A stretch of 64,000 nucleotides of DNA. Source: Ctena decussata. Taxonomy: Eukaryota > Mollusca > Bivalvia > Lucinida > Lucinidae. The notes under the pieces are model-generated. The model searched no databases and had not been told where the DNA came from. It saw nothing but the letters and a program-made list of their open reading frames with translations. The position numbers and the translations under genes are program-made. The stretch lies in contig OZ022503.1 in the NCBI GenBank assembly GCA_963989385.1, positions 51,210,858-51,274,857 of the forward strand. Direction: 5' to 3'. Shown here one piece after another: positions 34,290 to 48,000 of this stretch. Each line of letters begins with the position of its first letter. Within the stretch, counting starts at the first letter, position 1.

Positions 34290-37200
34290 TAATTTCATGA
34301 TTACAGCTGGAGCACGATCTTCTTTAGCCTGACAACAGCTACAGCTTGGTCTCAGTGTAAACTACAGCACAGCTGCAGCAAGCTCTCTATTTGTCATATA
34401 GGAAACCATAACAACAGCTGGAGCATGGTCTCTGTTAAGTATATAGGAATCATGCTCCACCTGTTGTCATGATAGTTTAACAACATCTGCAGCATGGTCT
34501 CTGTTAAGTATATAGGAAATCATGCTCCACCTGTTGTCATGAGAGTATAACAACAGCTGGAGCATTGTCTTTGTTAAGAATATAGGAAATCATGCTCCAC
34601 CTGTTGTCATGAGAGTATAACAACAGCTGTAGCAAGGTCTCTGTTAAGTGAATAGGAAATCATGCGCCACTTGTTGTCATAAGAGTATAAAAACAGCTGG
34701 AGAATGGTCTTTGTTAAGTATATATAAAATCCTGCTCCACCTGTTGTCATGAGAGTATAGCAACAGCTGGAACATGGTCTCTCTTATGTATATAGGAAAT
34801 CATGCTCCACCTATTGTCATGAGAGTAAAACAACAGCTGGAGCATGGTCTCTGTTAAGTGAATAGGAAATCATGCGCCACATGTTGTCATGAGAGTATAA
34901 CAACATCTGGAGCATGGCCTCTGTTTAGTGTATAGGCAATCCTGCTCCACCTATGTCATGAGGATATAACAACAGCTAGAGCATGGTCTCTGTTAAGTAT
35001 ATAGGAAATCATGCTCCACCTGTTGTCATGAGAGTATATCAACAACTGGAGCAGGGTCTCTGTTAAGTATATATGTAATCATGCTCCACCTGTTGTCAAG
35101 AGCGTATTACAACATCTGGAGCATGGTCTCTGTTATTATATAGGAGAATAAAACAACAGCTGGAGCATGGTCTCTGTTAAGTATATTATAGGAAATCTTG
35201 CTCCACCTGTTGTCAGGACAGCATAACACCAGCTAGAGCATGGTCTCTGTTAAGTATATTGGGAATTATGCTCCACCTGTTGTCATGAGAGTATAATAAC
35301 AGCTGGAGCATGGTCTTTGTTAAGAATATAGGAAATCATGCTCCACCTGTTGTCATTGAAATTAACTGGAGCATGGTCTCTGTTAAGTATATACGAAACC
35401 ATGCTCTGCCTGTTGTCATGAGAGTATAACAACATTTGGAGCATGGTCTTTGTTAAGAATATAGGAAATCTTGTCTTGTTAAGTGAATAGGAAATCATGC
35501 TCCACCTGTTTTCATGAGAATATAACAACAGCTGGAGCATGGTCTCTGTTAAGTATAATATAGGAAATCTTGCGCCACCTGTTCTCAGAAGAGCATAACA
35601 AATGCTGGAGCATGGTCTCTGTTAAGTATATTGGAAATCATGCTCCACCTGTTGTCATGAGAGTATAACAACAGCTGGAACATGGTCTTTGTTAAGAATA
35701 TAGGAAATCGTGCCCCAATCTGTTGTCATTGGAATATAACAACAGCTGGAGCATGGTGTCTGTTAAGTGAATAGGAAATCATGCGCCACCTGTTTTCATG
35801 AGAGTATAACAATTGCCGGAGTATGGTCTCTGTTAAGTATATATAGGAAAGCATGCGCCACTTGTTGTCATGAGAGTATAGCAACAACTGCAGCACGGTC
35901 TCTGTTGAGTTGATAGGATATCATGCTCCACCTGTTGTCATGAGAATATGACAACAGCTGGAGCATGGTCTGTGTTAAGAATATAGGAAATCCTGCTCCA
36001 CCTGTTGTCATGAGAGTATCACAGCAGCTGGAGCATGGTCTCTGTTAAGTATATTAATAAGCATCCTCCACCTGTTGTAATGAGAGTAAAACAACAGCTG
36101 GAGCATGGTCTTTGTTAAGAATATAGAAAATCATGCTCCAACTGTTGTCATGAGAATATAACAGCAGCTGGAGCATGGTCTCTGTTAAGTGAATAGGAAA
36201 TCATGCGACACCCGTTTTCATGAGAGTATAACAATAGCTGGAGCATGGTCTCTGTTAAGTATATATAGGAAGTCTTGCGCCACCTGTTGTCATGAGAGTA
36301 TACAACAGCTGGAGCACGGTCTCTGTTGAGTTAATATGATATCATGCTCCGCCTGTTAGCAGGAGAGTATAACAACGGCTGGAGAATGGTCTTTGTTAAG
36401 TATATAGGAAATCCTGCTCCACCAGTTGTCATGAGAATATAACAACAACTGGAGCATGGTCTCTGTTTAGTATATAGGAAATCCTGCTCCACCTGTTGTC
36501 ATGAGAGTATAGCAACAGCAGGAGCATGATCTCTGTTAAGTATGTAGGAAATCCTACTCTACCTGTTGTTATGAGAGTATAACAACAGCTGGAGCATGGT
36601 CTCTGTTAAGTATATTAGAAATCATGCTCTACCTGTTGTCATGAGAGTAAAACAACAGCTGAAGCATGTTCTCTATTTAGTATATACGCTATCATGCTCC
36701 TCCTGTTGTCGTGAGAGTATAACAACATCTCGAGCATGGTCTCTATTATGTATATAGGACATCCTGCTCCACCTGTTGTCATAATAGTATAGCAACAATT
36801 GGAGCATGGTCTCTGTTTAGTATATAGGAAATCATGCTCCACCTGTTGTCATGAGAGTATAACAACATCTGCAGCATGGTCTCTGTTAAGTATATTGGTA
36901 ATCATGCTCCGCCTGTTGTTATGGGAGTATAACAACAGCTGGAGCATGGTTTCTGTTAAGTATATAGGCAATCATGCTCTACTTGTTGTTATGGGAGTAT
37001 ATGAGAGAAAATAAGAACAGCTGCTGCATGGTATCTGTTTAGTATATAGGAAATCCTGCTCCACCTGTTGTCATAATAGCATATCAACAGCTGGAGCATG
37101 GCTTCTGTTAAGTATATAGGAAATCCACTCTACCTGTTGTCATGAGAGTATAACAACAGCTGTAGCATGTTTTCTGTTTAGTGTATACGAAATCATGCTC

Positions 37201-39545
37201 CTCCTGTTGTCATGATAGCATACCAACGGCTATGGCCTCTGTTAAGTATATAGGAAATCCTACTCTACCTGTTGTCATGAGAGTAAAATATATGCTTGAG
37301 TATGGTCTCTTTTAGGTGTATATGAAATCATGCTCCACCTGTTGTCATGAGAGTATAACAACATCTGGAGCATGGTCTCTGTTAAGTATATAGGAAATCC
37401 TGCTCCACCTGTTCTCATGAGAAGATAACAACAGCTAGAGCATGGTCTCTGTTAAGTATATAGGAAATCTTGTTCCACCTGTTGTCATGAAAGCAAAACA
37501 ACTGCTGGAGCATGGTCTCTGTTAAGTATATTGAAAATCCTGCTCCACTTGTTGTCATGATAGCATAGCAACAGCTGGAGCATGGCCTCTGTTAAGTATA
37601 TAGGAAATCCTACTCTACCTGTTGTCATGTGAGCATAACAACAGCTAGAGCATGGTCTCTGTTAAGTATATAGGAAATCTTGTTCCACCTGATGTAATGA
37701 AAGCAAAACAACTGCTGGAGCATGTTCTCTGTTAAGTATATTTGAAATCCTGCTCCACTTGTTGTCATGATAGCATAACAACAGCTGGAACATGGTCTCT
37801 GTTAAGTATATTGGAAATCATGCGCCACCTGTTGTTATGAGAGTATAACAACAGCTGTAGCATGGTCTTTGTTAAGAATATAGGAAATCATGCTCCACCT
37901 GTTGTCATGAGTTAAAAATACCAGCTTGAGCATAGTCTCTGTTAATAATACATGAAATCATGCTCCAACCTGTTGTCATGAGAGTATAACAACATCTGTA
38001 GCATGGTCTCTGTTAAGCATATAGGAATTCCTGCTCCTCCTGTTGTCATGAGAGTGTAACAACGGCTGGAGCATGGTCTCTGTTAAGTATATAGGAAATC
38101 ATGCTCCACCTGTTGTGATGGGGAAATAAGTACAGCTGGAGCATGGTCTCTGTTTAGAATATAGGAAATCCTGCTCCATCTGTTGTCCTGATAACATAGC
38201 AACAGCAGGAGCATGGCCTCTGTTAAGTATATAGGAAATCCTACTCTACCTGTTACCATGAGAGTATAACAACAGCTGGACCATGTTCTCTGTTTAGTAT
38301 ATACGAAATCATGCTCCTCTTGTTGTCATGAGAGGAAAATACCAGCTTGAGCATGGTCTCTGTTAAGTATATATGAAATCATGCTCCACCTGTTGTTATG
38401 AGAGTATAACAACATCTGGAGCATAGTCTTTGTTAAGAATATAGGAAATCATGCTCCACCTGTTGTCATGAGAATATAACAACAGCTGGAGCATGGTCTC
38501 TGGTAAGTGAATAGGAACTCATGCGCCACCTGTTTTCATGAGAGTATAACAATAACTGGAGCATTGTCTCTGTTAAGGATATATAGGAAATCATGCGCCA
38601 CCTGTTGTCATGAGAGTATAACAACAGCTGCAGCACGGTCTCTGTTGAGTTTATAGGATATCATGCTCCACATGTTGTCATGAGAATATAATAACAGCTG
38701 GCGCATGGTCTCTGTTAAGTATATAGAAAATCTTGTTCCACCTGTTGTCATGAAAGCATAACAACAACTAGAGCATGGTCTCTGTTAAGTATATTAGAAA
38801 TCCTACTCCACCTGTTGTCATGAGAGTATAACAACAGCTGGAGCATGGTCTTTGTTATGAATATAGGAAACCATGCTCCACCTGTTGTCATGAGAATCGA
38901 ACAACAGCTGGAGCATGGTCTCTGTTAAGTATTTAGGAAACCATGCTCCACCTGTTGTCATGAGAGTATAGCAACAACTAGAGCATGGTCTCTGTTAAGT
39001 GAATAGGAAATCATGCGCCACATGTTGTCATGAGAGTATAACAACACCTGGAGCATGGTCTCTCTTATTATATAGGAAATCCTGCTCCACCTGTTGTCAT
39101 GAGAATATAACAACAGCTGGAACATGGTCTCTGTTAAGTATATTGGAAATCATGCGCCACCTGTTGTTATGAGAGTATAACAACAGCTGTAGCATGGTCT
39201 TTGTTAAGAATATAGGAAATCATGCTCCACCTGTTGTCATGAGAATATAACAACAGCTGGAGCATGGTCTCTTTTGAGTGAATAGGAAATCATGCGCCAC
39301 CTGTTTTCATGAGAGTATTACAATAACTGGAGCATGGTCTCTGTTAAGGATATATAGGAAATCATGCGCCACCTGTTGTCATGAGAGTAAAACAACAGCT
39401 GGAGCGCGGTCTCTGTTGAGTTTATAGGATATCAAGCTCCACCTGTTTTCATGAGAATATAACAGCAGCTGGAACATGGTCTCTGTTAAGTATATAGGAA
39501 ATCTTGCTCCACCTGTTGTCATGAGAGCATAACAATAGCTGAAAC
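34290..39545 (+). repeat. Left-arm tandem array of 70-bp self-complementary monomers (~75 copies)
   Basis: The unit is well seen at 34981-35050: it starts caacagctagagcatggtct, continues ctgttaagtatatagg, then aaatcatgctccacctgttg and tcatgagagtata. Start (CAACAGCTGGAGCATG) and middle (CATGCTCCACCTGTTG) are inverted copies, so each unit can fold into a stem of about 16 bp with a loop near 20 nt. Units differ by 5-15% and by small indels (69-76 bp), so the array is old or the copies diverged independently. Each full unit has two E-box hexamers (CAGCTG, CACCTG). The array stops abruptly at 39545. Confidence 0.92.
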
Positions 39546-39848
39546 ATGGTAGCTCCTAGTACCCTAGATCTCGTCAAATATAAAATCTACTCATGCAAAA
39601 AATGCATCTATTGCAGCAGCTTCTTATCTTCAAGGTTTTACCCCTATAACAGTGGCAGATTTGATTCCTGTAAGCGTGTACCCATTTCTGTTAAGATTCA
39701 GATCCTTCTGAGAAAAGACATACATGTGTCTTGGCCATGGCCATGGAAGTTATGGGGATTCATATGAAAGAGGGTGTAGAAGAAAATAGATATAATCACT
39801 AGAATACTATATGGGTACTTCCATATCACATCATAGTAGAACTGAAGT

Positions 39849-40015
39849 TCTAGGTCAGAGGGTTAAGCGCTTGCCTGTTAAACTCGCTCTCGGGGTTCGA
39901 ATCCCACTGAGGCGGCATTATTTTTAACCGTAAACGGGATTCCATTGCACACAGCCATTCATATTATTACATTCCCGTCAAGTCGATATGACTGAAATAG
40001 TGTTGTTAGGTCCAC
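39849..40015 (+). mobile_element. tRNA-derived SINE, family 2, second copy
   Basis: Head ctaggtcagagggttaagcg with B box gggttcgaatccc; body accgtaaacgggattccatt and gcacacagcc, shared with the 18.8 kb copy. Inserted 300 bp inside the loop from the end of the left 70-bp array. Confidence 0.75.
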
Positions 40016-42339
40016 CCATATCACATCCTATACTCGTATATGCCTTGGACCAGTGATACTGGTGTTGGGCAGATACTCTGTAGTAAGAAAATCTATTGAG
40101 ATTTTTCGTATAAGTAAAACGTCGATATGACGTCGGTGCAATGTTGATACGACGTTTTGTCTGGGTGAGTTTAAAGTACACCGTAATGGTTTTCTGCCTT
40201 TTTTTTTAAAAAAAAGGAACAAATTTTGTGACTTCCAGTTTGCTGACCTGTGTGACTAAGCCCTTCCTAATAAGGTTTACTGTAAAGGAAATAACTTGTT
40301 CCTTAAGAAGCAAATTCTTTGCATGAAAAGTTGACTCCAAATGAGAAAGGGGGAGGGGGAAATAAATAATGGCAGAGTTGTTTCCCCTGGAAGTTTACAC
40401 AGTCACATTAATGCGTATGGAGGCACATTTATGTTTTCTCGCCATTTTTAAAGCTCAGACATGCTGACTTCTTTGACGTAAAACATTAAAAAGTGGATTT
40501 GACGGTAGCATCAAAAAGAAGAGATGTTCCTCATACATGTAATTTGTGATGAAAAAGACCTCTTCAAACGCAGAGAACGGCAACTCAGTGTGAGGTATGC
40601 GAGTTTAGGCGACCCGACTCTATACCTGCAACCGTATGCTTCTTTGATTAACAAACCCATTGTATTGGCCACTTGAAGCGCTGGCACCATTTTGAAATGC
40701 GGACTGAGTCTGGTATCAGCTTGCATATCATTCCCTCCAACAGACGCAATAGGTGCTGTTTAAGTAGAAGAAAGCTTGGTGAAAACTATGTAAAATTCCA
40801 GGCTCGTTGCAGATACAAGAACAGAAATGTAATAAGCCATCGCATCGTACACAGAGAAGCACTTGATGACTCCCTTGGAATCCAAATAGAGAGAGGGAAA
40901 GAGAGAGAGAGACAGACAGACAGACAGAGAGGAGAGAGAGGAGAGGAGGTGGGGTCGATCGGGCTTTATTTTATATTTTCGTTTTGAATCGCAAAAAACT
41001 GCATCACAGATATAAAATGGAATTCGCATATAGGCCTATATGGGTGTTGGTGAGATGCAATGGATTTAACCCAAAAAAGCCTTATTAAATTACTACTATT
41101 GTTTATGTGTCTCAACAGCAGCAGTATCTGCATTATGTCCATCAACTATTAATAAACTTTTGTGGGGTAACCCTGAGCTGACATGCCAAACAAAAAGAAT
41201 TTTTTCCTAGCTGTTCAGAATTTTATAATGAAAGCAAAACGCTTCGAAAAACAGTCAAGGTTAACTCCGTTTCACATTACTTACAAATAGAATATAAAGT
41301 TTCTTCCTTTAATTGTATTATTATACAATTGTTAAATGTGTAGAATCTTATTCCATTGAGCTGTTTATGTGAACGAGCCTTTGGCTTAAACCACTGTGCC
41401 TCGACTGCTGTACAGAAACATGTACCTTTATACATGTATTTCTAAAAAATGCTAATTAATAGCAAGCCTAAAATTCCACTCCCCGTGGAGCCCTCCTACC
41501 TATCACTTACCTGCTACTCTGTTGTATATTTTTGTATAACTTTACTGCCATCTCTCTAAAGTATCTTACTCTCTAAATACCTGATCATATGTTACATTAC
41601 TATTCCAGAAATCTTTGTTAAGAACTGATCTTATGTCAGTTTTAGCAAGCCTCAAAGTTCAAATGACTATATACTTGTTATACGATCAATTGAAACATAG
41701 GGTACAGCTTCATATAAGTCGTATGACTTTCTTCTGAATTCTATCTGTACTGATTTCATTTACATGTACTTGTATCTGTATTACTTTATGTATCTCAGTT
41801 TCAAATAAAATATTGTTTAAACCAACAGCAGCAGTGTGCCCATAAAATATTTGTCAGCGCATATACATGTTTTTACAGCTTTAAATCTTGTGCGCCCTAG
41901 ACATCGAAAGGCCGAAAGTTCCAAACACAACCTTCCTTTTATATATTCCTAGATATCGAAACAATTATAAAATGCAAAAAAGGGCAAACTCGCAGTCTTG
42001 GAATTCATTAAGGTGCAAGCTATATTAAAACGAATGCAACAGAAGCTAAAGGGCTTAAAACGCATTAAATTGTTGAAGGAGCTATGTTTGTACGTGAAAA
42101 TGGGGTGACAAAATCATTAGCAGAATTTTACCCTTCGGTGACAACTTAAACCTAACTGGCAATAACGTTTAGCCTAAAGGTTGTTTATGTTTTTACCAGT
42201 TAACTGGCAATAGCTACTTTTGGTCTAAAACGCTGTTACCATTTAACTGGTAAATGTAATTTTACGTGTAAATGGCTGTTAATAGTCAACTGACAATAGC
42301 AGTTACAATCTTATATGGCTAACAGCAATTTTTGTCGCC

Positions 42340-42437
42340 CCGTTTACGATTGAAAAGATTCCCTCCTCCAGCGGGACTCGAACCCGGGACCGCTAGATCA
42401 GCAGGTCATCGCTTAACCTTCTGAGCTATCGGGTCCC
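42340..42437 (-). mobile_element. tRNA-derived SINE, family 2, truncated
   Basis: On the minus strand: gggacccgatagctcagaag (A box), tgctgatctagcggtccc, cgggttcgagtcccgctgga (B box), then aatcttttcaatcgtaaacg, the start of the family body. Not a working tRNA gene, because the acceptor arms do not pair. Confidence 0.7.
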
Positions 42438-43299
42438 CTTTATACTACATGCATCAGTGTAGGTCTTGTTCTTAAGAAAGTATTTCTTGCTAAAATGGGG
42501 GTATTTGGGGACTGTGATGCAAGATATTTTTATATTTAGAATAATAGTTTTCTGTTGAAATATCTCCCGCTTCATTTTGGGGTAATTTTTCTTTCTTTTG
42601 TTTCTAGAGTTCCATGACCTTTTAATTGAATTTAAGTTCCAAAGAATCAATTTGCTTTCTGAATCTTATTTGTTAAATGCTGTGCATCAACATTTCATTT
42701 GAAGGTTTGGCGATATAAAATAAATAAGAATTATCAAGTCCAGTTTGTTCTACGAATTTCGGAATTCAGAATTCGGAATTCAGAATTCGGAACTCGGAAA
42801 TAGTATGGAAATGAAAAGTGAGCCCGATGATTTGGGCCATCGTAGTTCTGATAGAAATAGGTAAAGAAAAAAAAAGCCATTTTTATAAACAAAACATTTT
42901 CTCGCCGTGTCCTGTGCCGGCAAAGCAGGTTGAGCGAGATTCAAAATATTTGTATTCTTCGGGGCAAGTCAAACCAAGAAAAAAACGCATTGGGGATACA
43001 GGGAGCTATAACAATATATTTAGGGATCTAGTGAGTCCTGGTTGTGTGGTTGAAACACACACACTTATCTTCTAGCTATTGAACTGAAAAACTCTCGACT
43101 ACGGAATGAGTAAAAGAATACCTAAGTTAAAATGCTGTGAAACTTGTAATATGTTGTGTCCAAGACTCAATGGGTTTCTAACCGGTTAATGGGGTTAAGG
43201 GGATGGGGACTAATCACAAAAGTTAATGAACTAGGAGAGATATACGCATTATTTTCTAAGAGCTGGGTATAGTATACTCACTCCGCCTCCGGCCCTCCG

Positions 43300-43332
<33 letters not shown>

Positions 43333-43537
43333 ACGGTAGCCTAGTAGCCGTAGGGGCAGTGGGCCTACTCTCCTTTCGCTGCCTTATCCTTCCCTGATTC
43401 GAAACAGGAACCCATTTTCTGCTGGGTTGACCGAAACAGTTTTCGAGTTGTCGGATGGCCAAGCCCGGGTTCAAACTCACAATCTTCATGCGGCTTTCTG
43501 CACTAAAACCGAGTCGCTCTGGCCACTCGACCACATA
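43333..43537 (-). mobile_element. tRNA-derived SINE, family 3
   Basis: Minus strand: gtggtcgagtggccagagcg (A-box region), gtgagtttgaacccgggctt (B box), then gaaagga...gataaggcagcg and gcctactg. The same family as 55812-56070 (-), where the head is ggcgccgtagtcgaatggta, and 21960-22068 (+, 3' part only). A poly-C run of about 30 nt lies at the 3' end of this copy. Confidence 0.75.
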
Positions 43538-44449
43538 AGTTGCACCGTACTATTAACATCAGACAGAGTAACCAATGATTATCAACGAGCTCGACGTGAT
43601 GAAAATTTGGCAGACAACTGAAAAATGGCTTGACAGCGAAATGGCTAAATCGCTAAACCATAAAATATAGGTCACACCGACGCACAATTATTACGAATAA
43701 CTCACAGTTTCAGCCAAAATTATTAATCAAAGTATGATGCGACGGATATTTGAGCTGAAAATCAGAACCCTACTTTAGACATTTGAGCGGATTTAAGATG
43801 GACAGTTTAGCGAAAACGATTTGGATTTACACGTAAGTTTTGCAGGTGAACGGTATTCACATGCAAACCTTTCCCGTTTAAATGTTTAGTTTTATAGTAT
43901 GATTTTCAATCGAAATGAATATTTTACCCATGCAGCCAGGGTTGTTGTTTTTTTGTAGGAGTTCGATGGATATTATTGTTGTAGATACAAATCGTGATCT
44001 GTGATTGATTGAGATACAGACTAGATAGTTCCTTTAAAAGTGATTGAGATACAGACAAGATAGTTCCTTAAAAAGTGGTTATCTTTCATGGCGCTGCACT
44101 AAAGAGAAATGTAAGGCTCGCATGAGCACAGATAGCACATGTACCACAGTCATTTCCCCCCCAAAACGAACATTCTCATGACCAAGATGACCACGTCACC
44201 AACAGAAAATGCGGCAGAAGATGTAAACCTAAGACTTTCGATAGGCTTAGGTTAACTCGAATACTTAAAAGGACATTTTCTGACTGGCTAACGGAAGGAG
44301 CACAAGACAAAGCGTCAGAGTAATTCAGGTAATCCGCTCAAAAGGGTTATTTTCCGTTTTGCTCAAATATCCACTTTTTTGCCGCTCAAACGTCCATTTT
44401 TTCTACTAATATGCCCTGTCAATCCGCTTAAATGTTCTACGCCGGTATG

Positions 44450-46215
44450 GTGCAAATCCATAAATTAGTGTTAGAGATATTGACTAAAATAACTGGGCCA
44501 TGAAATATAGACCCCAATGAACTACAGATAGTATGAGGTAACTCACAAAACCGGCCCAAACCATTTACCCTAGCTTAATGCAATCCATGAAATAGTGTTT
44601 TTTAGATGTTGGCTAAAATCACTGGCCCATGAAATATAGTTTACACTGACCTATAATTAGTATGAGGTAAGTCATAGTGTCAGTCCAAACCATTAACCCT
44701 AGTGAAATGCAAATCCATATAATAGCGTTAAAAATGTGAGACAAATTCACTGGACTATGACCTACAATTAGTATAAGGTCACTCACAGTAGCTCAAACCA
44801 TTTAATCAAGAAATAGTATTATAAATATGAAGTAAACTCACTCAACCATGAAATATAGGTCACACTGACCTACATTTAATATGAGGTCACTCACAGTGTC
44901 AACCCAAACCGTTTACCTCAAGTATGATGAAAACCGATAAAATAGTGATAGAAATATGAGGCGAACTTACTGGACCATGAAATATAGGTCACACTGACCA
45001 ACATATTGTATGAGGTCACTCACAGTGTTAAGCCCAAACCACTAGCCCATTTATAAGGTAAACCCATGAAATAGTATTAGAAATATGCGGCCAACTCACT
45101 GGACCATAAATATAGGTCACTGTGACATACCTTCATTCTGATGTCAAACATCGGGTCATACTGAGTGATTATTCAAAGCAATCATGTTCATACATAAACT
45201 TCAAGATATAAGGCAAATAACAGAACCTTGAATTATGGGTCACTATGGCCTACATTTTGTTTGTGGTCAAACAACGGATCATACTGATTTATAACTCCAA
45301 GCATAAATGTTCATACATCAAACAGTTTCAATCGCTGGGTCATGAAATAAAGTCACTGCTTTCAGTTGATCTTCCCAAGATGTTCATATATACCAAGTAT
45401 AACAGTGAGCTAAACGCAAAAGGTGAATATTTTTCTATGTTCAATGATTCGTGAAATATAGGTCATGGCCCAATATGCGTCACTGCATGCTGTAGATCTT
45501 TATCGGATCTACCTATGGAGCAAGTATGACACTCTACCCCTTTTGGTTACTTGAAAACTGAGCTAAACGCAACAGGTGAATCTTTTATTCTATGTCCAAT
45601 GATCTGTAAAATATACGACATGGCCCGATATGCATCACTGCATTCAGTAGATCTTCCCGAGATGTACCTATGGAGCAAGATTAAAGACTCAGTCCCTTTT
45701 TATCACTTAGAAACTGAGCTAAACGCAACAAGTGAATATTTTGCCTCTTTTCAATGATCCGTGAATTACATGTATAGGTCATGGCTCAATATGCATGACT
45801 GCTTTTTGTAGAACTTCACCGGATGTATCTATTGAGCAAGTTTGAAGACTCTTTCCCTTTTGATTACTTAGAAACAGAGCTAAACGCAAAGGTGAATATT
45901 TGTTCTATGTTCAGTGATCAGTGAATTATAGGTCATGACCCAATTTGCATCATTGCATTCAGTAGATCTTCACCAGATGTACCTATGGAGCAAGTTTGAA
46001 GAAACTATCCCTTTTGGTTATATAGAAACTGAGCTAAACGCATCAGATGAATATTTTTGTCCATGTTCAATAAGCCGTAAAATATAGGCCACAGACCAAT
46101 ATGCATCGCTGCTTTCAGTAGATCTTTCTTAGATGTATATATGGAGCAAGTTTTGAAGACTCTATGTTAAACTTAGAAACTAAGCTAAACGCAACAGGTG
46201 AATATTTTGCTAACG
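44450..46215. repeat. Two adjacent minisatellites sharing a 'gaaatataggtcac' motif
   Basis: From 44450 to about 45130 a unit of roughly 125 bp repeats about five times (gcaaatccat, then catgaaatataggtcacact, then gtatgaggtcactcacagtg, then ccaaaccattta). From about 45340 to 46205 a different unit of roughly 150 bp repeats about six times (gtagatcttccc, then gagcaagtttgaagactc, then gaaactgagctaaacgcaac, then aggtgaatatttt). Both contain a 'gaaatataggtca(c/t)' block, and a lone copy of the first type occurs at 43660-43700, so they look like derivatives of one larger repeat. Confidence 0.75.
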
Positions 46216-46807
46216 CGCATAAAGGCGCACGCGAACGCATACGCAGACGCACATGATAAGCGCTAGTTTTGCTTCGCAACGTCGCACTAAAATCGACAAG
46301 AATTTGGGATACATATATATTACTCAAACAGTTTGGTCAATATGACAAAACATCAATTCCTATTAAAAAAATCTGAGTTTTTTAAATCACAAAAAACTAT
46401 AATGAGATATCATTAATTCCAACCTGTAGTGTCGGTAAATGAACACAACTTTGTGACAATATTTAATGTATTTTGTAGAAAAATTCAGGACAAATAAGAG
46501 ATTTATTGATATCACAACATCATCGCCACTATATTGCAGTTTTGCTGACAATCATTCAGTTTGTGATATCTCAGTCTTTTCTGAGATATTATCAAATCCT
46601 GTTTAGAGATATAACAGAATGGAGCTTATGGTATTACCTGACAAGAAATAAAGAACGTGAGAAGATCAATCTGGCCATTTTTACTCAGAAGCTGAAATTA
46701 TTGTATTTGCCGACATCACCTAGGGATCGGAGGGTCTCGTTTTAACTTAGAGAATGAGGTATTCTATGATCTTGTGTTCGAACAATAAGGAATATTTTAG
46801 TAATGTT

Positions 46808-47760
46808 TTTAAGGGACGGGTCATTTATTATCTGGTGGAGGTGGGGGAGGGGGGGGAATTTTCATATGGTTCACCAAAATTTTTCTGACCCCCCACCCCA
46901 GTCTCACCAGTATTATTTTGCCGACCCCCCACCCCCCACCCCACCCCCCCCCCCGCAAATAGATAACAAACAATTTTATGATCCCCCACACCCAGCTACC
47001 CTTCACACACCTACACCATATTACCTATTTTATGTCAGACTGACCTCATTAAAAACATGTATGAAACACAAAGAACATTTTCTTATTTTAACAGGTTAAT
47101 TATTCATGGTCTGTGTAAACTTGTCTTCATTTTTAAACTTTCTTCTGCTAATGGCCATCCAGCAATCTGTTGTCCACTGCTTAACAGCTTAATAATTATA
47201 ACTGTTAAAGCTAATACTGGGGCGTCTGGGTCGCGGGGGTCTGGGGGCTGCGGCCCCAGAAGCCACTGTAGTTCTGCTGATGAAAAGGCGCCTGGAGAGC
47301 TGATATCACAAATGCAGGCATTAAATTTAATTTAGAACAAAATCATCTACTTGACATGATTTTATAGACACTTTCATACTGTTGTTTTCTAGCAAATCAA
47401 TGAAAAGAGCTGTCTTTTTTTATATGAAGCTGCCAAAGTTTTGTCTGTCATTTCCATATAGGCCCTTAAGTTTTGAGTTTGAAAGAAAAAGAGTGAAAGT
47501 TTAGGAGTAATGGGGGGCCTAGAAGCCCCCCCCCCCCCCCAGAGAAGCCGAGACATTTTTAAAAATGAAGGTCGGTGTAAGAATTCTGACACCCCCCTCC
47601 ACAATATGTTTACTAAAATATATGACCCCCCCTTACTCCGAGGCTTATTGATTTCCGACCCCCCCCCCCCCCCAGTATATCACCACATCACCAAAAACAA
47701 TTCCGATCCCCTAAATGTACCCGGTTCCCCCACATCTGATTATAAATTACTCGTGCCAAA
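46808..47760. mobile_element. TIR element with GC-rich core, ends related to the foldback arms
   Basis: The left end aagggacgggtcatttatta (46811) and the right end, reverse complement of tctgattataaattactcgt (47734), form an imperfect TIR of about 25 bp. The same terminal motif, tagggacgagtcatttatta, lies in both foldback arms (33508 and about 53750). The core has poly-C/poly-G runs and the segment ggggtctgggggctgcggcc (47238). The 25.9-27.0 kb element carries a similar 'ggcttctgggggcgcag' core, so a family is likely. No coding domain. Confidence 0.6.
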
Positions 47761-48000
47761 TTCAAGCAAAAAAAAAATTAAAAGTTACGTTTTCTAACCT
47801 CAAAAATAAGTGTTACAGTTGTCGGGATAGATTGTATCAGTCGACAGCCTGCGTTTGATCTCGAATATATGAAGAAAACACTCTTTATTGTTCTGTTGTG
47901 TAATTAGCCTTGTAAACAGCAGACTGCATGTAACATAAGAGCATTTCGGTAACAAGCGGTTATCCAAAGAGTTGAAACAGTTCCGGTGAAACTTAAAAAT

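Larger units (their letters stand above)
39546..48000. other. Central loop of the foldback structure
   Basis: No host gene is recognised in these 8.5 kb. The loop holds tRNA-derived SINE copies (about 39849-40015 +, 42340-42437 -, 43333-43537 -), a poly-C run (43300-43332), two minisatellites (44.45-45.13 and 45.34-46.20 kb), a TIR element (46808-47760) and a short run of GAATTC repeats (42758-42800). Other stretches, including 40.2-42.3 and 42.45-43.3 kb, show nothing I can name. An unexplained canonical-looking 3' end (tttcaaataaaatattg, about 41802) may be the tail of an old retroposon. Open frames here are short and lack domain signatures. Confidence 0.6.

Noticed and set aside
34290..39545. 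CRISPR array
   Set aside because: Monomers are contiguous tandem repeats without unique spacers, and the genome is clearly eukaryotic.
40511..40987. Opposing open frames at 40.5-41.0 kb
   Set aside because: Overlapping frames on both strands run into a (gaga)n/(gaca)n tract; no domain seen.
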